14,468 nucleotides of DNA, taken from positions 1-14,468 of the forward strand of contig JADDPV010000275.1 in the NCBI GenBank assembly GCA_016781705.1. Direction: 5' to 3'. Every line of letters begins with the position of its first letter. Within the stretch, counting starts at the first letter, position 1. Source of the stretch: Rubrobacter sp. (GTDB taxonomy: Bacteria; Actinomycetota; Rubrobacteria; Rubrobacterales; Rubrobacteraceae). The notes below the pieces were generated by a model. That model was not told the origin of the DNA and did not search any database. It was given only the letters and a program-made list of their open reading frames with translations. The position numbers and the translations under genes are program-made. Below are positions 6,304 through 13,405 of this stretch, one piece after another.

Positions 6304-7518
6304 CTAGCGGTAGACGCCGTTGTGGCCCAGGCTGAAGCGTCCGGGGTTGGGGAAGTAGGCGATGCCGTGCGGCTCGGCCCCCGTGTAGATGGTGGAGACG
6401 AGCTCCCCACTCCCAGTGTCGAGGACGTAGACCGCGCCGTCGTAGCGCCCGGAGACCCACAGCCTCTTCCCGTCCGGCGAGAGCTGGAACATGTCAGGAG
6501 TGCCGCCGGTGATCCACGTGTCGGTGACCTCGTTCGTCGCGAGGTCTATCACCGAGACGGTGCCCTCCATACGGTTGCTCACGTACATGGTCTTTGCGTC
6601 GCGTGAGATCTGCAACCCGTGCGCCCCCGCGCCCGTGGGGATGAAGCCGATCTCCTGCATCGAGCCGGGCTCTATCACGGAGACGCCCCCGCTGCCCTGG
6701 TTCGCCACGTAGAAGACCTCGCCATCCGGCGAGAGCTTTATGTCTATCGGCAGGTCACCGGTGACCTCGGCGTAGCCCACGAGCTCCATCTTCTCCACGT
6801 CCACCTTCGAGACGACCCCGCTCCACTCGCTGCTCGCCAGCAGGTACCGGCCATCGGCGGAGAAGTCCATGTGGTCCACCCCCGGCCACGGTATGTACAC
6901 GCTCCCCAACAGCTCCCACGTCCCGGGGTCGCGGAACTCCAGCGTCTGCAGGCGCTCGGCGACTACTATCGCCTTCTCTCCATCCGGGGTGTAGTAGAAG
7001 TTGTAGGGGAACGGCGCCTCGATCGTCCCCGAGGGGCGGCCGGTAAGGGGGTCTATGACCGTGAACGTCCCGGAAGCCTCGTTGTTGACGTAGAGCCTCT
7101 TCATGTCCCACGAGGGCGTCACGTGGAACGGGAGCTCGCCGACCTCGTAGGAGTCCACGATCTCGAACGTGTAGGGATCTATGACGCTCACCGTACCGTC
7201 GATGACGTTGGGCACGTACACCCGCTCGGGGATGTCGGCGAGGTCCTCCCGGACCTCCGGGGTCATCGTCGCAGCGTACACGTTCTCGGCCGGCGCCTCC
7301 TCGGGGGATCGCTCCGTCTGCGTGGCCTCGGCCGCCGCTGCCTCGGCCTCTTCGTAGGCGACGGGCCGCTCCTCCACCCGGAGCATCTCGCTCCCGACGT
7401 TCGCCCCCAAAGGCGAGCGCGCCCCGAGGACGAAGGTGGCGAGAGCGAAGGCCACGGTCGCGACCGCGACCGTGGCGGCCACCGTGACGAACCAGCTTTT
7501 AATAGTGCGCCCCCTCAT
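6304..7518 (-). CDS. Membrane-anchored YVTN/YncE-type beta-propeller protein
   Basis: A 404-residue protein with a short basic N-terminus and one hydrophobic helix (about 9-31). An Ala/Glu-rich linker (about 45-95) follows, then a propeller domain (about 99-395). Roughly seven repeats of 40-45 residues follow the pattern Tyr/Val-Val-x-Asn ... Gly-Thr-Val-Ser-Val-Ile-Asp ... Ser-Pro-Asp-Gly, for example YVPNVIDGTVSVIDP, YVNNEASGTFTVIDP, YVANQGSGGVSVIEP and YVSNRMEGTVSVIDL. The topology suggests a domain outside the membrane held by an uncleaved signal anchor. YVTN proteins act as surface or periplasmic binding scaffolds, and no catalytic residues can be named. The ATG at 7516-7518 lacks a clear ribosome-binding site, so a short leader or another start is possible. 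It lies 35 nt after the CitE-like gene on the same strand. Confidence 0.85.
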   Translation of the reverse strand: MRGRTIKSWFVTVAATVAVATVAFALATFVLGARSPLGANVGSEMLRVEERPVAYEEAEAAAAEATQTERSPEEAPAENVYAATMTPEVREDLADIPERVYVPNVIDGTVSVIDPYTFEIVDSYEVGELPFHVTPSWDMKRLYVNNEASGTFTVIDPLTGRPSGTIEAPFPYNFYYTPDGEKAIVVAERLQTLEFRDPGTWELLGSVYIPWPGVDHMDFSADGRYLLASSEWSGVVSKVDVEKMELVGYAEVTGDLPIDIKLSPDGEVFYVANQGSGGVSVIEPGSMQEIGFIPTGAGAHGLQISRDAKTMYVSNRMEGTVSVIDLATNEVTDTWITGGTPDMFQLSPDGKRLWVSGRYDGAVYVLDTGSGELVSTIYTGAEPHGIAYFPNPGRFSLGHNGVYR

Positions 7519-7553
7519 TCAGCTCAGGAGTATCGCACGTCGCGGGCTTTTTA

Positions 7554-8480
7554 TCATCCACCACAACAGATAGTTCCCGCAGCCCGCGCGAGATCCAGGG
7601 TATTGTGTGCCATCCTTATCGAGGCGGCGTCCACCATGTGTCCGTCAACGCTTATGCAACCCGTCCCGGCAGCGCCGGCCTCCTCGTAGGCGGCGACGAT
7701 CTTCCTTGCCCATTCGGCTTCTTTCTCGGTGGGCAAGAAGACCTCGTTGACGACCTCCGCCTGGGCCGGATGGATGCACCACTTGCCATCGAAGCCCAAG
7801 GAGCGGGCGACGAGGCACGCCTTGCGGAGTCCCTCTTCGTCGCGGTAGTCGGCGACGGGGCCGTCTATGACGCGCAGGTTCGCGGCGCGGGCGGCGACGA
7901 CGATGCGATGCATGGCGTAGTGGAAGCGGTGGCCCCCGTACGCCTCGTCCCACTCGTCGGCGGTGCCGATGCTGGTCTGGGGCATGCGCACGCTCGCCGC
8001 GTAGTCGCCGGGGCCAAAGTGAAGGGCTTCGAGGCGGGCGGTCGAACGGGCTATGGCGTCCACGTCGCTCAGGCCCCGGGCGGTCTCTATCTGGGCCTCG
8101 AGCTTCGTTTTGCCGGGCGTGAGGCCGGCGGCGAGCTCGACGCTCGAGAGGAGGGTGTCCAGGGCGTGCAGGTCGCGGGGGGCCTCGACCTTCGGGACGA
8201 GGATGACGTCGAGGCTCTCCCCGGCCTGCTCCACGACCTCGACGACGTCCCGGTAGAAGTACGGGGTATCGAGCGAGTTCACGCGGTACACGGTGGGCCT
8301 GCCGCGCCAGTCGAGCTCGTTGATGGCGCGGACCACGTTCTCACGGGCCGCCGCCTTGGCGGCCGGGGCGACGGCGTCCTCGAGGTCCAGGAAAAAGAGG
8401 TCCGCCCCGGAGAGCGGACCCCTTTCGATCATCTTCTCGCTCGAGGCGGGCACCGCCAGCACGGAGCGGGAAATCCTCAC
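7554..8480 (-). CDS. HpcH/HpaI aldolase, citrate-lyase beta / malyl-CoA-lyase-like protein
   Basis: Member of the CitE/malyl-CoA-lyase TIM-barrel family, which cleaves or forms 3-hydroxyacyl-CoA thioesters using Mg2+. Features are RSVLAVPASSEKMIERG near the N-terminus, DLEDAV (32-37), Arg66 in VYRVNS, Glu132 in the IETARGL motif and Asp159 in FGPGDY (the usual metal ligands), GKWCIHPAQ (232-240) and the C-terminal DGHMVDAASIRMAHN (279-293). The frame is open to 8576, but the first part overlaps glcF. I chose the GTG at 8478-8480, 6 nt after AGGAGG and 10 nt past the glcF stop, giving 308 residues. Its place behind glcDEF suggests use of glyoxylate, for example with acetyl-CoA or propionyl-CoA, but citramalyl- or citryl-CoA activity cannot be excluded by reading alone. 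The gene ends in tandem stops (TGATAA). Confidence 0.85.
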   Translation of the reverse strand: MRISRSVLAVPASSEKMIERGPLSGADLFFLDLEDAVAPAAKAAARENVVRAINELDWRGRPTVYRVNSLDTPYFYRDVVEVVEQAGESLDVILVPKVEAPRDLHALDTLLSSVELAAGLTPGKTKLEAQIETARGLSDVDAIARSTARLEALHFGPGDYAASVRMPQTSIGTADEWDEAYGGHRFHYAMHRIVVAARAANLRVIDGPVADYRDEEGLRKACLVARSLGFDGKWCIHPAQAEVVNEVFLPTEKEAEWARKIVAAYEEAGAAGTGCISVDGHMVDAASIRMAHNTLDLARAAGTICCGG

Positions 8481-8484
8481 CCCT

Positions 8485-8492
8485 CTCCTCCT
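8485..8492 (-). promoter_or_regulatory. Ribosome-binding site deciding the CitE-like start, overlapping the glcF stop
   Basis: The minus strand reads AGGAGGAG, starting inside the glcF TAG and ending 4 nt before the GTG at 8480. It supports the internal GTG over the upstream ATG of the longer open frame and suggests translational coupling of the two genes. Confidence 0.6.
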
Positions 8493-10017
8493 ACTGCCGC
8501 AGCAGCGTCTCGACCGGCTCGCCTCGGATGGAGGCGTCGAGGACCTCCATCGGGTGGGCCATCGGCATGCTCTCACCCATCCTCTTGAGGCTTGCCTGGA
8601 TCTGGAGCATGCAGCCGGGGTTGGAGGTGACGACCATGCGCGCCCCAGTGTTAAGGACGTTCTTGGCCTTGCGGTCGCCGAGCTCGGTTGCGGGCTCCGG
8701 CTCGACCATGTTGTAGATGCCGGCCGACCCGCAGCACAACTCGGCCTCCTTTATCTCCCTGACCTCCATGCCGGGTATCTGCTTCAACGTCTGGCGCGGC
8801 TGCCGGCGTATCCCCTGCGAGTGGCCCAGGTGGCACGCGTCGTGGTAGGCCGCCGACACCGGCAAGGGATGCCGCTCGGCCACGGGCCCCAGCTCCTGGA
8901 TAAACTCCGTGACGTCCCTGACCTTGGCGGCGAACGCGCTGGCGCGCTCGGCGTACTCGGCGTCGTCGCGCAGGAGGTAGCCGTACTCCTTCAGGGTCGA
9001 ACCGCACCCGGCGGCGTTGATGATGATATTGTCCAGGCCCTGGTCCTCGAACTCGTCGATCAGGTTGCGGGCGAACCGCTGGAACTCCTCTTCGCGGCCC
9101 GCGTGTACGCTCAGGGCGCCGCAGCAGCCCTGGCCCTTGGGCGCGACGACCTCGCAGCCCTCGGCGGCCAGCACCCGCACCGTGGCGGAGTTGACGTCGG
9201 AGAAAAAGACCCGCTGCACGCAGCCCTTTATGAAGCCAACCCGTCGGCGCTTCTCTCCCACGGGGGCGGTCACCTCCGGAACCTCCTGCTGCTCCGTGAG
9301 CATGGGCATGAGGGCCTCCATCGCTTTCAGCCGCTTGGGGAGCATGTCCATGACGCCGGCCTTGCGGAGCCTGTCGCCGATGCCGAAGCGCTGGTAGAGC
9401 TTCAGGGGCGCCGCGGCGAGACGCAGGCGGTTCGGGTAGGGGAAGAGTTGGAAGATCATCTCCCTGAACGCCCTATCCTGGGGGGAGCGCTGGTAGCGGC
9501 GCTCTATCTGCCCGCGAGTGGCCTCGATGAGCTTGTCGTACTGGACGCCCGAGGGGCAGGCGGTCACGCAGGCCATGCACCCCAGACACAGGTCCCAGTG
9601 CCTCACCATCTGGTCGTTCATGGGCTCTTCGGTGAGGGCCTTGTTCATCAGGTAGATGCGCCCGCGCGGGGAGTCCATCTCCTCCCCGAAGAGCACGTAC
9701 GTCGGGCAGGTGGGCAGGCAGAAGCCGCAGTGGACGCAGTCGTCTATGAGGTCCTTCTCCGGCGGGTGGTGGTCGTCGAAGGCCGGGAACACGTAGCTGC
9801 CGGTCTCCGTGGAGCGGCCTATCCCGACCGTCTGGCGGACCGCGCCGCGCGAGGCGAAGGTGTCGTCGGGGAGGTCTTGCGGGCTCCCCGCCCCGACGGC
9901 CTGAGCCCCAGCCTGGTCCTGCGCCGTCGAGGGGTCGGTCCGCCGCTCGGTGGCGTCCATCGCGTCGTAGGGGTTCCCGCTCTGGCGCGGGTCGAGGGAG
10001 TCGTTGCGGTTATCCAC
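8491..10017 (-). CDS. glcF: Glycolate oxidase iron-sulfur subunit GlcF
   Basis: Electron-transfer subunit of membrane-associated glycolate dehydrogenase (GlcDEF), passing electrons from the flavin subunits to the quinone pool. Two 4Fe-4S ferredoxin motifs are complete: Cys94/97/100/104 (CVHCGFCLPTCP) and Cys144/147/150/154 (CLGCMACVTACP). Two cysteine-rich CCG domains follow, with Cys266 and Cys298-Cys299-Gly, then Cys395 and Cys428-Cys429-Gly. The start is the GTG at 10015-10017, sharing one base with the glcE TAG, with GGAGG 6 nt upstream inside the last glcE codons. The longer open frame to 10320 is only overlap with glcE. The 508 residues exceed the about 407 of Escherichia coli GlcF, mainly through a polar N-terminal tail of about 85 residues. 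An ATG at residue 20 is a possible later start. Confidence 0.93.
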   Translation of the reverse strand: MDNRNDSLDPRQSGNPYDAMDATERRTDPSTAQDQAGAQAVGAGSPQDLPDDTFASRGAVRQTVGIGRSTETGSYVFPAFDDHHPPEKDLIDDCVHCGFCLPTCPTYVLFGEEMDSPRGRIYLMNKALTEEPMNDQMVRHWDLCLGCMACVTACPSGVQYDKLIEATRGQIERRYQRSPQDRAFREMIFQLFPYPNRLRLAAAPLKLYQRFGIGDRLRKAGVMDMLPKRLKAMEALMPMLTEQQEVPEVTAPVGEKRRRVGFIKGCVQRVFFSDVNSATVRVLAAEGCEVVAPKGQGCCGALSVHAGREEEFQRFARNLIDEFEDQGLDNIIINAAGCGSTLKEYGYLLRDDAEYAERASAFAAKVRDVTEFIQELGPVAERHPLPVSAAYHDACHLGHSQGIRRQPRQTLKQIPGMEVREIKEAELCCGSAGIYNMVEPEPATELGDRKAKNVLNTGARMVVTSNPGCMLQIQASLKRMGESMPMAHPMEVLDASIRGEPVETLLRQ

Positions 10018-11306
10018 TAGATACCTCCAACAAAGCGGCCCGGGTTCAGGATGCCCCGGGGATCGAACTTCTCCTTTACGCGGCGCGTGAGCTCGAGCCT
10101 GGTGCCCACGGGTCCCCACACCTCGACCCGCCTCTTGAACGCCGCCGGGGCCTCGCGCACGACGACGCTCCCACCCCTCCTGACCCAGATCTCCCTCAAC
10201 TCCTCGACGACCTGGACCTTGGCCTCCTCGTCGCCGCCGGAGAGGGAGACGTAGGTGACCCCAATCCCGGCCTGCCCGGTGGCGCGAGGCGTGACGCCCC
10301 TGCGAGAGCAGGCCCCCCAAGTGGAGTCCAGGACACCCGTGAGCTCCGCGAGGGGCGCGGAGATCTTGACGGTTACCTCGTCCGCGCCGGCGGAACCGCC
10401 GGCCGGCTCCAGCGGCCCGAGGTTCTCAGCCTCCTCGTCCGAGAGCACGCGGACCTCGCCGAAGCCCTTCAGCAGGAAGGAGGCCATCTCCGCCTGCGCC
10501 TCGACCGCGGGCGCCACCCCCTCGATGAGGAGGGTGAGGAGCCTCGCGTCCTCGCCCCAATCCAACTCTACCGCGCTCGGGACGAGCTGGGAGTGCAGGA
10601 CCGCCTGCGCCGCCTGGCCTGCCGCCGCGGTGTCGGCGAGCTCCACCGTCACCGTTTGGGCAGCCTCGGGGAGCGGGTGCAGCCGGAAGTTGGCCGAGGC
10701 GATCACGCCCAGGGTGCCCAGGCTACCCGTGAAGAGCTTCGCGAGGTCGTAGCCGGCCACGTTCTTGACCACCTTGCCGCCGGCCTTGGCCACCGTCCCG
10801 TCGGCGAGGACGACGGTGATCCCGATGATCAGATCCCGCACCGTCCCGTAGCGGTAGCGCCGCGGCCCGGAGGAGTTCGCCGCGACGACGCCCCCGATCG
10901 TGGCCCCCGCCCGCTCCTCCGGCGGGTCTACGCCTATCATCTGGTTGGACCCGGCGAGCCGCTCCTGCAGCTCCCCCAGCCTCATCCCGGCCTGGACCCT
11001 TACCACCTGGTCCCCGGGGACGTGCTCTATGACCTCGTCCATCCTCGCGGTGCTGACGACGAGGTCCAGCTCCCGCGGCGGGTTGCCCAGGTGCAACATG
11101 GTCCTGCCGCCCCTGGGGGCCACCGCGAGGCCCGCGCCGTCCGCGAGCTTCAAGAGGGCGCTCGTCTCCTCGACGGAGCCGGGCTCGGCGACGAACCGGG
11201 GCTCGACGCCGTCTATCGCGTCTTCGGCGGCGGCCTCGCGGGCGTGCTGCTCGCCGACTATGTTCTGCAGGTCTTCCAGGGAGACGTTCTGCGTGCGCGT
11301 GTCCAC
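10017..11306 (-). CDS. glcE: Glycolate oxidase FAD-binding subunit GlcE
   Basis: Second flavin-fold subunit of glycolate dehydrogenase; with GlcD and GlcF it oxidises glycolate to glyoxylate. The 429-residue protein carries a PCMH-type FAD-binding domain at about 36-214. Motifs include APRGGRTMLHLG (63-74), GATIGGVVAANSSGPRRYRY (134-153) followed by GTVRDLI, and KVVKNVAGYDLAKLFTGSLG (178-197), a stretch characteristic of GlcE. The C-terminal FDPRGILNPGRF is the usual end of this FAD-oxidase family. The start is GTG 11304-11306, 4-5 nt after AAGGAGG, and the gene begins 9 nt after the glcD stop. It is longer than the about 350-residue Escherichia coli GlcE. All visible motifs are intact. Confidence 0.93.
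   Translation of the reverse strand: MDTRTQNVSLEDLQNIVGEQHAREAAAEDAIDGVEPRFVAEPGSVEETSALLKLADGAGLAVAPRGGRTMLHLGNPPRELDLVVSTARMDEVIEHVPGDQVVRVQAGMRLGELQERLAGSNQMIGVDPPEERAGATIGGVVAANSSGPRRYRYGTVRDLIIGITVVLADGTVAKAGGKVVKNVAGYDLAKLFTGSLGTLGVIASANFRLHPLPEAAQTVTVELADTAAAGQAAQAVLHSQLVPSAVELDWGEDARLLTLLIEGVAPAVEAQAEMASFLLKGFGEVRVLSDEEAENLGPLEPAGGSAGADEVTVKISAPLAELTGVLDSTWGACSRRGVTPRATGQAGIGVTYVSLSGGDEEAKVQVVEELREIWVRRGGSVVVREAPAAFKRRVEVWGPVGTRLELTRRVKEKFDPRGILNPGRFVGGI
10024..10028 (-). promoter_or_regulatory. Ribosome-binding site for glcF inside the end of glcE
   Basis: GGAGG on the minus strand is formed by the last glcE glycine codons and lies 6 nt before the GTG that shares its first base with the glcE TAG. 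This arrangement fixes the glcF start and predicts tight translational coupling of glcE and glcF. Confidence 0.6.
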
Positions 11307-11315
11307 GGGGCCTCC

Positions 11316-12770
11316 TTAGAAGTTCTCGGCGAGCCCGGCCTTCTGGACCGGGTGCATGCGGAACGGGCCGGGGCGCTCGCCGCACAGGCGCGGCGTCGGG
11401 AAGATCTTGCCGGGGTTGCACAGGTGGTGCGGGTCGAAGGCGCACCTCAACAGCTGCATGACGTTCAGGTCGTCGGTGGTGAACATCTTGGGCATGTACT
11501 TCATCTTGTCCTTGCCGATGCCGTGCTCGCCGGTCAGGGAGCCGCCGTGCTCGAGGCAGATGAGGACTATCTCGCCGGCCACGTCCTCGGCCTTCTCGGC
11601 CTCGCCCGGGACGTCGTTGTCGTAGAGGACCAGCGGGTGGAGGTTGCCGTCCCCGGCGTGGAACACGTTCGCCACCCGCATGCCGGCCTCCCGGCCGATC
11701 TCGGAGATGCGCTTCAGGACCGCCCCGAGCTCCGTGCGCGGGACGACGGAGTCCTGCACGTAGTAGTCGTTGCTGATGCGGCCCATCGCCGCGAACGCGG
11801 CCTTGCGGCCCTTCCAGAACAGCGCTCGCTCGGCGTCGTCCTCGGCGATCCTTATCTCCGAGGCGCCGGCCTCCTCGCAGATCTCGATGGTCTGCTGGAA
11901 CTGGGTCTCGACCTCGGCCTGCGGGCCGTCGAGCTCGACTATCAGGATCGCCCCGGCCTCGGGGAAGCCCGGGTGCACGGCCGTCTCGACCGCCTCGATG
12001 CACAGGGCGTCCATCATCTCGATCGCCGCCGGCACGATGCCGCTGCCGATGATCCCCGAGACGGCGTCCCCGGCCTCCTCGGTGTCCTTGAACGCCGCGA
12101 GCAGGGTGCTCACCGCCTCGGGTTTGCGCACGACCCGCAGCGTAATCTTGGTCGCTATCCCGAGCGTCCCCTCGGAGCCGACGAACGCGCCCAAAAGCTC
12201 GTAGCCCGGAGCGTCCGGCGCCTTGCCGCCGCCGATGTCCACCACAGAGCCATCGGGGAGGACGACCTCAGCGCCCACCACGTGGTTCGTGGTAAAGCCG
12301 TATTTGAGGCAGTGGACGCCGCCGGAGTTCTCGGCGAGGTTGCCGCCGATGGAGGAGATGATCTGGCTCGCCGGGTCCGGGGCATAGTAGTAGCCCTCGT
12401 CGGCGATCGCCTGGGAGACCCAGATGTTTATGACCCCCGGCTCGACAACGACCCGCTGGTTCGGGATGTCGACCTCCAGGATGCGGCGCATCCTGGAGAG
12501 CACTATGAGTACCCCCGCCTCGACCGGAAGCGCCCCGCCCGAGAGGCCGGTGCCCGAGCCCCTCGCCACGAACGGGATGCCCTCGTCGTGGCAGAGCTTG
12601 ACTATCTTCTGCACCTGCTCCGCGGTCTCCGGTAGGACGACGAGGTCGGGGACGACCCGGTAGTTCATCAGGCCGTCGCACTCGTAGGAGCGGAGTTGCT
12701 CGCGCTCGGAGATCACCCCCTCCGGCCCGAGGATGGCCGTCATCTGGTCTATGAGCCGTTTGCTCGCCAT
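11316..12770 (-). CDS. glcD: Glycolate oxidase catalytic FAD subunit GlcD
   Basis: Catalytic flavoprotein subunit oxidising glycolate (and often D-lactate) to the 2-oxoacid. The 484 residues are close to the 499 of Escherichia coli GlcD. The PCMH FAD domain spans about 38-216, with ARGSGTGLSGGALP (69-82), DPASQIISSIGGNLAENSGG (132-151) and VGSEGTLGI (197-205). The C-terminal FAD-oxidase domain has NVFHAGDGNLHP (368-379; His371 and His378 are the family's metal/substrate histidines) and GEHGIGKDK (414-422, His416). The ATG is preceded by AAGGAG at about 6 nt. The gene lies 25 nt after the end of the glxR relic and is the first intact gene of the run. It is the best anchor for assigning the whole locus to glycolate metabolism. 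Confidence 0.96.
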   Translation of the reverse strand: MASKRLIDQMTAILGPEGVISEREQLRSYECDGLMNYRVVPDLVVLPETAEQVQKIVKLCHDEGIPFVARGSGTGLSGGALPVEAGVLIVLSRMRRILEVDIPNQRVVVEPGVINIWVSQAIADEGYYYAPDPASQIISSIGGNLAENSGGVHCLKYGFTTNHVVGAEVVLPDGSVVDIGGGKAPDAPGYELLGAFVGSEGTLGIATKITLRVVRKPEAVSTLLAAFKDTEEAGDAVSGIIGSGIVPAAIEMMDALCIEAVETAVHPGFPEAGAILIVELDGPQAEVETQFQQTIEICEEAGASEIRIAEDDAERALFWKGRKAAFAAMGRISNDYYVQDSVVPRTELGAVLKRISEIGREAGMRVANVFHAGDGNLHPLVLYDNDVPGEAEKAEDVAGEIVLICLEHGGSLTGEHGIGKDKMKYMPKMFTTDDLNVMQLLRCAFDPHHLCNPGKIFPTPRLCGERPGPFRMHPVQKAGLAENF

Positions 12771-12780
12771 AGCTTACTCC

Positions 12781-12806
12781 TTCTTTAAAGAACCCTCAGG
12801 TTCCTT
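12781..12806 (-). promoter_or_regulatory. Compact hairpin and 12-bp palindrome between the glxR relic and glcD
   Basis: On the minus strand AAGGAACC (12799-12806) can pair with GGTTCTTT (12787-12794) around a TGAG loop, giving eight pairs with one G-U. The TGA of the glxR relic sits within the loop. The 3' arm overlaps TTCTTTAAAGAA (12781-12792), a perfect 12-bp palindrome whose end merges with the glcD ribosome-binding site. A stem ending in a U-rich stretch could act as a weak terminator, attenuator or processing site, and the palindrome could be an operator. Neither role is shown. Confidence 0.4.
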
Positions 12807-13395
12807 CCCCTATCCTGTGCTGCGCCAGGTCCTCGATAAGCGTGAGTATGGCCGAGTGGTCCTGGCCGCCCTGCCCCTTCATCCTCAACGCCTCAAGCAT
12901 CTGGCTTACTATCGCCGTCACCGGCAGGGACACCCCATATTCCCTGGCCGCCGCCAAAGCGATGCCCAAATCCTTGTAATGCAGATCTATTCTAAACCCT
13001 GGCTCAAAGTTGTGCTCCAAGAAGTTCGGCCCCCGAACCTCCACGACCTGTTCGCCGCGAGCCCTCCGGAGAGCACCTCTATGATCGTCGCCGGGTCTAC
13101 CCCAGCCTTGGGCCCGAGGACCAGCGCTTCCGAGACCGCCTCTATGGTGAGGGCAACGACGATCTGGTTGGGACCTCCTTCACCTGCGGCGAGTCGGGGA
13201 GCATGGTGATGACGACATCGTTCCCCTCGGCCACCTCCCGGGGGCTTTCGGCCGTCTGGGCTCCCTGACCGGCGAGCTCGTCCATCGCCTCCCGGCTCCG
13301 ATTAAGGACCACCAGATCGTGTCCCGCCTGCATCAAGTTGCGGGCCATGGGCCTCCCATGACCCCCAGCCCTATAAAGCCGACCTTCTCAGCCAT
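12796..13395 (-). pseudogene. glxR: Broken 2-hydroxy-3-oxopropionate (tartronate semialdehyde) reductase
   Basis: The family reduces tartronate semialdehyde to D-glycerate with NAD(P)H. The start is intact: ATG at 13393-13395 after GGGAG, reading MAEKVGFIGLGVMGGP, the Rossmann motif. A one-base loss near 13350 shifts the frame to MARNLMQAGHDLVVLNRSRE and on to VVITMLPDSPQVKEV. At about 13169-13180 the text jumps to NQIVVALTIEAVSEALVLG, so about 100 residues are missing, including the usual substrate-binding DAPVSGG block and the catalytic lysine just before NQ. A second one-base loss in AANRS precedes EVRGPNFLEHNFEPGFRIDL and the family's C-terminus. The span is 600 nt against about 890 for an intact gene. 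It begins 10 nt after hyi. No activity can be expected. Confidence 0.9.
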
Positions 13396-13405
13396 CGCGT
13401 CTCCC

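Noticed and set aside
8481..8576. Upstream extension of the CitE-like frame to 340 residues
   Set aside because: It overlaps the glcF C-terminus with an Arg/Ser-rich sequence. The GTG at 8480 has AGGAGG at ideal spacing and begins where family similarity begins.
8293..10020. A 575-codon plus-strand frame opposite glcF and the CitE-like gene
   Set aside because: Same shadow effect; the opposite strand carries the two ferredoxin motifs and CCG domains of GlcF.
10018..10320. Upstream extension of the glcF frame to a 609-residue protein
   Set aside because: It lies wholly within glcE in another frame, has Arg/Gly-rich shadow composition, and a GTG with a good ribosome-binding site exists at 10017.
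10593..12635. A 680-codon open frame on the plus strand opposite glcD and glcE
   Set aside because: It is antisense to two proteins with complete family motifs. Long mirror frames are expected in GC-rich coding DNA, and its translation is rich in Arg, His, Gly and Asp with no family motif.
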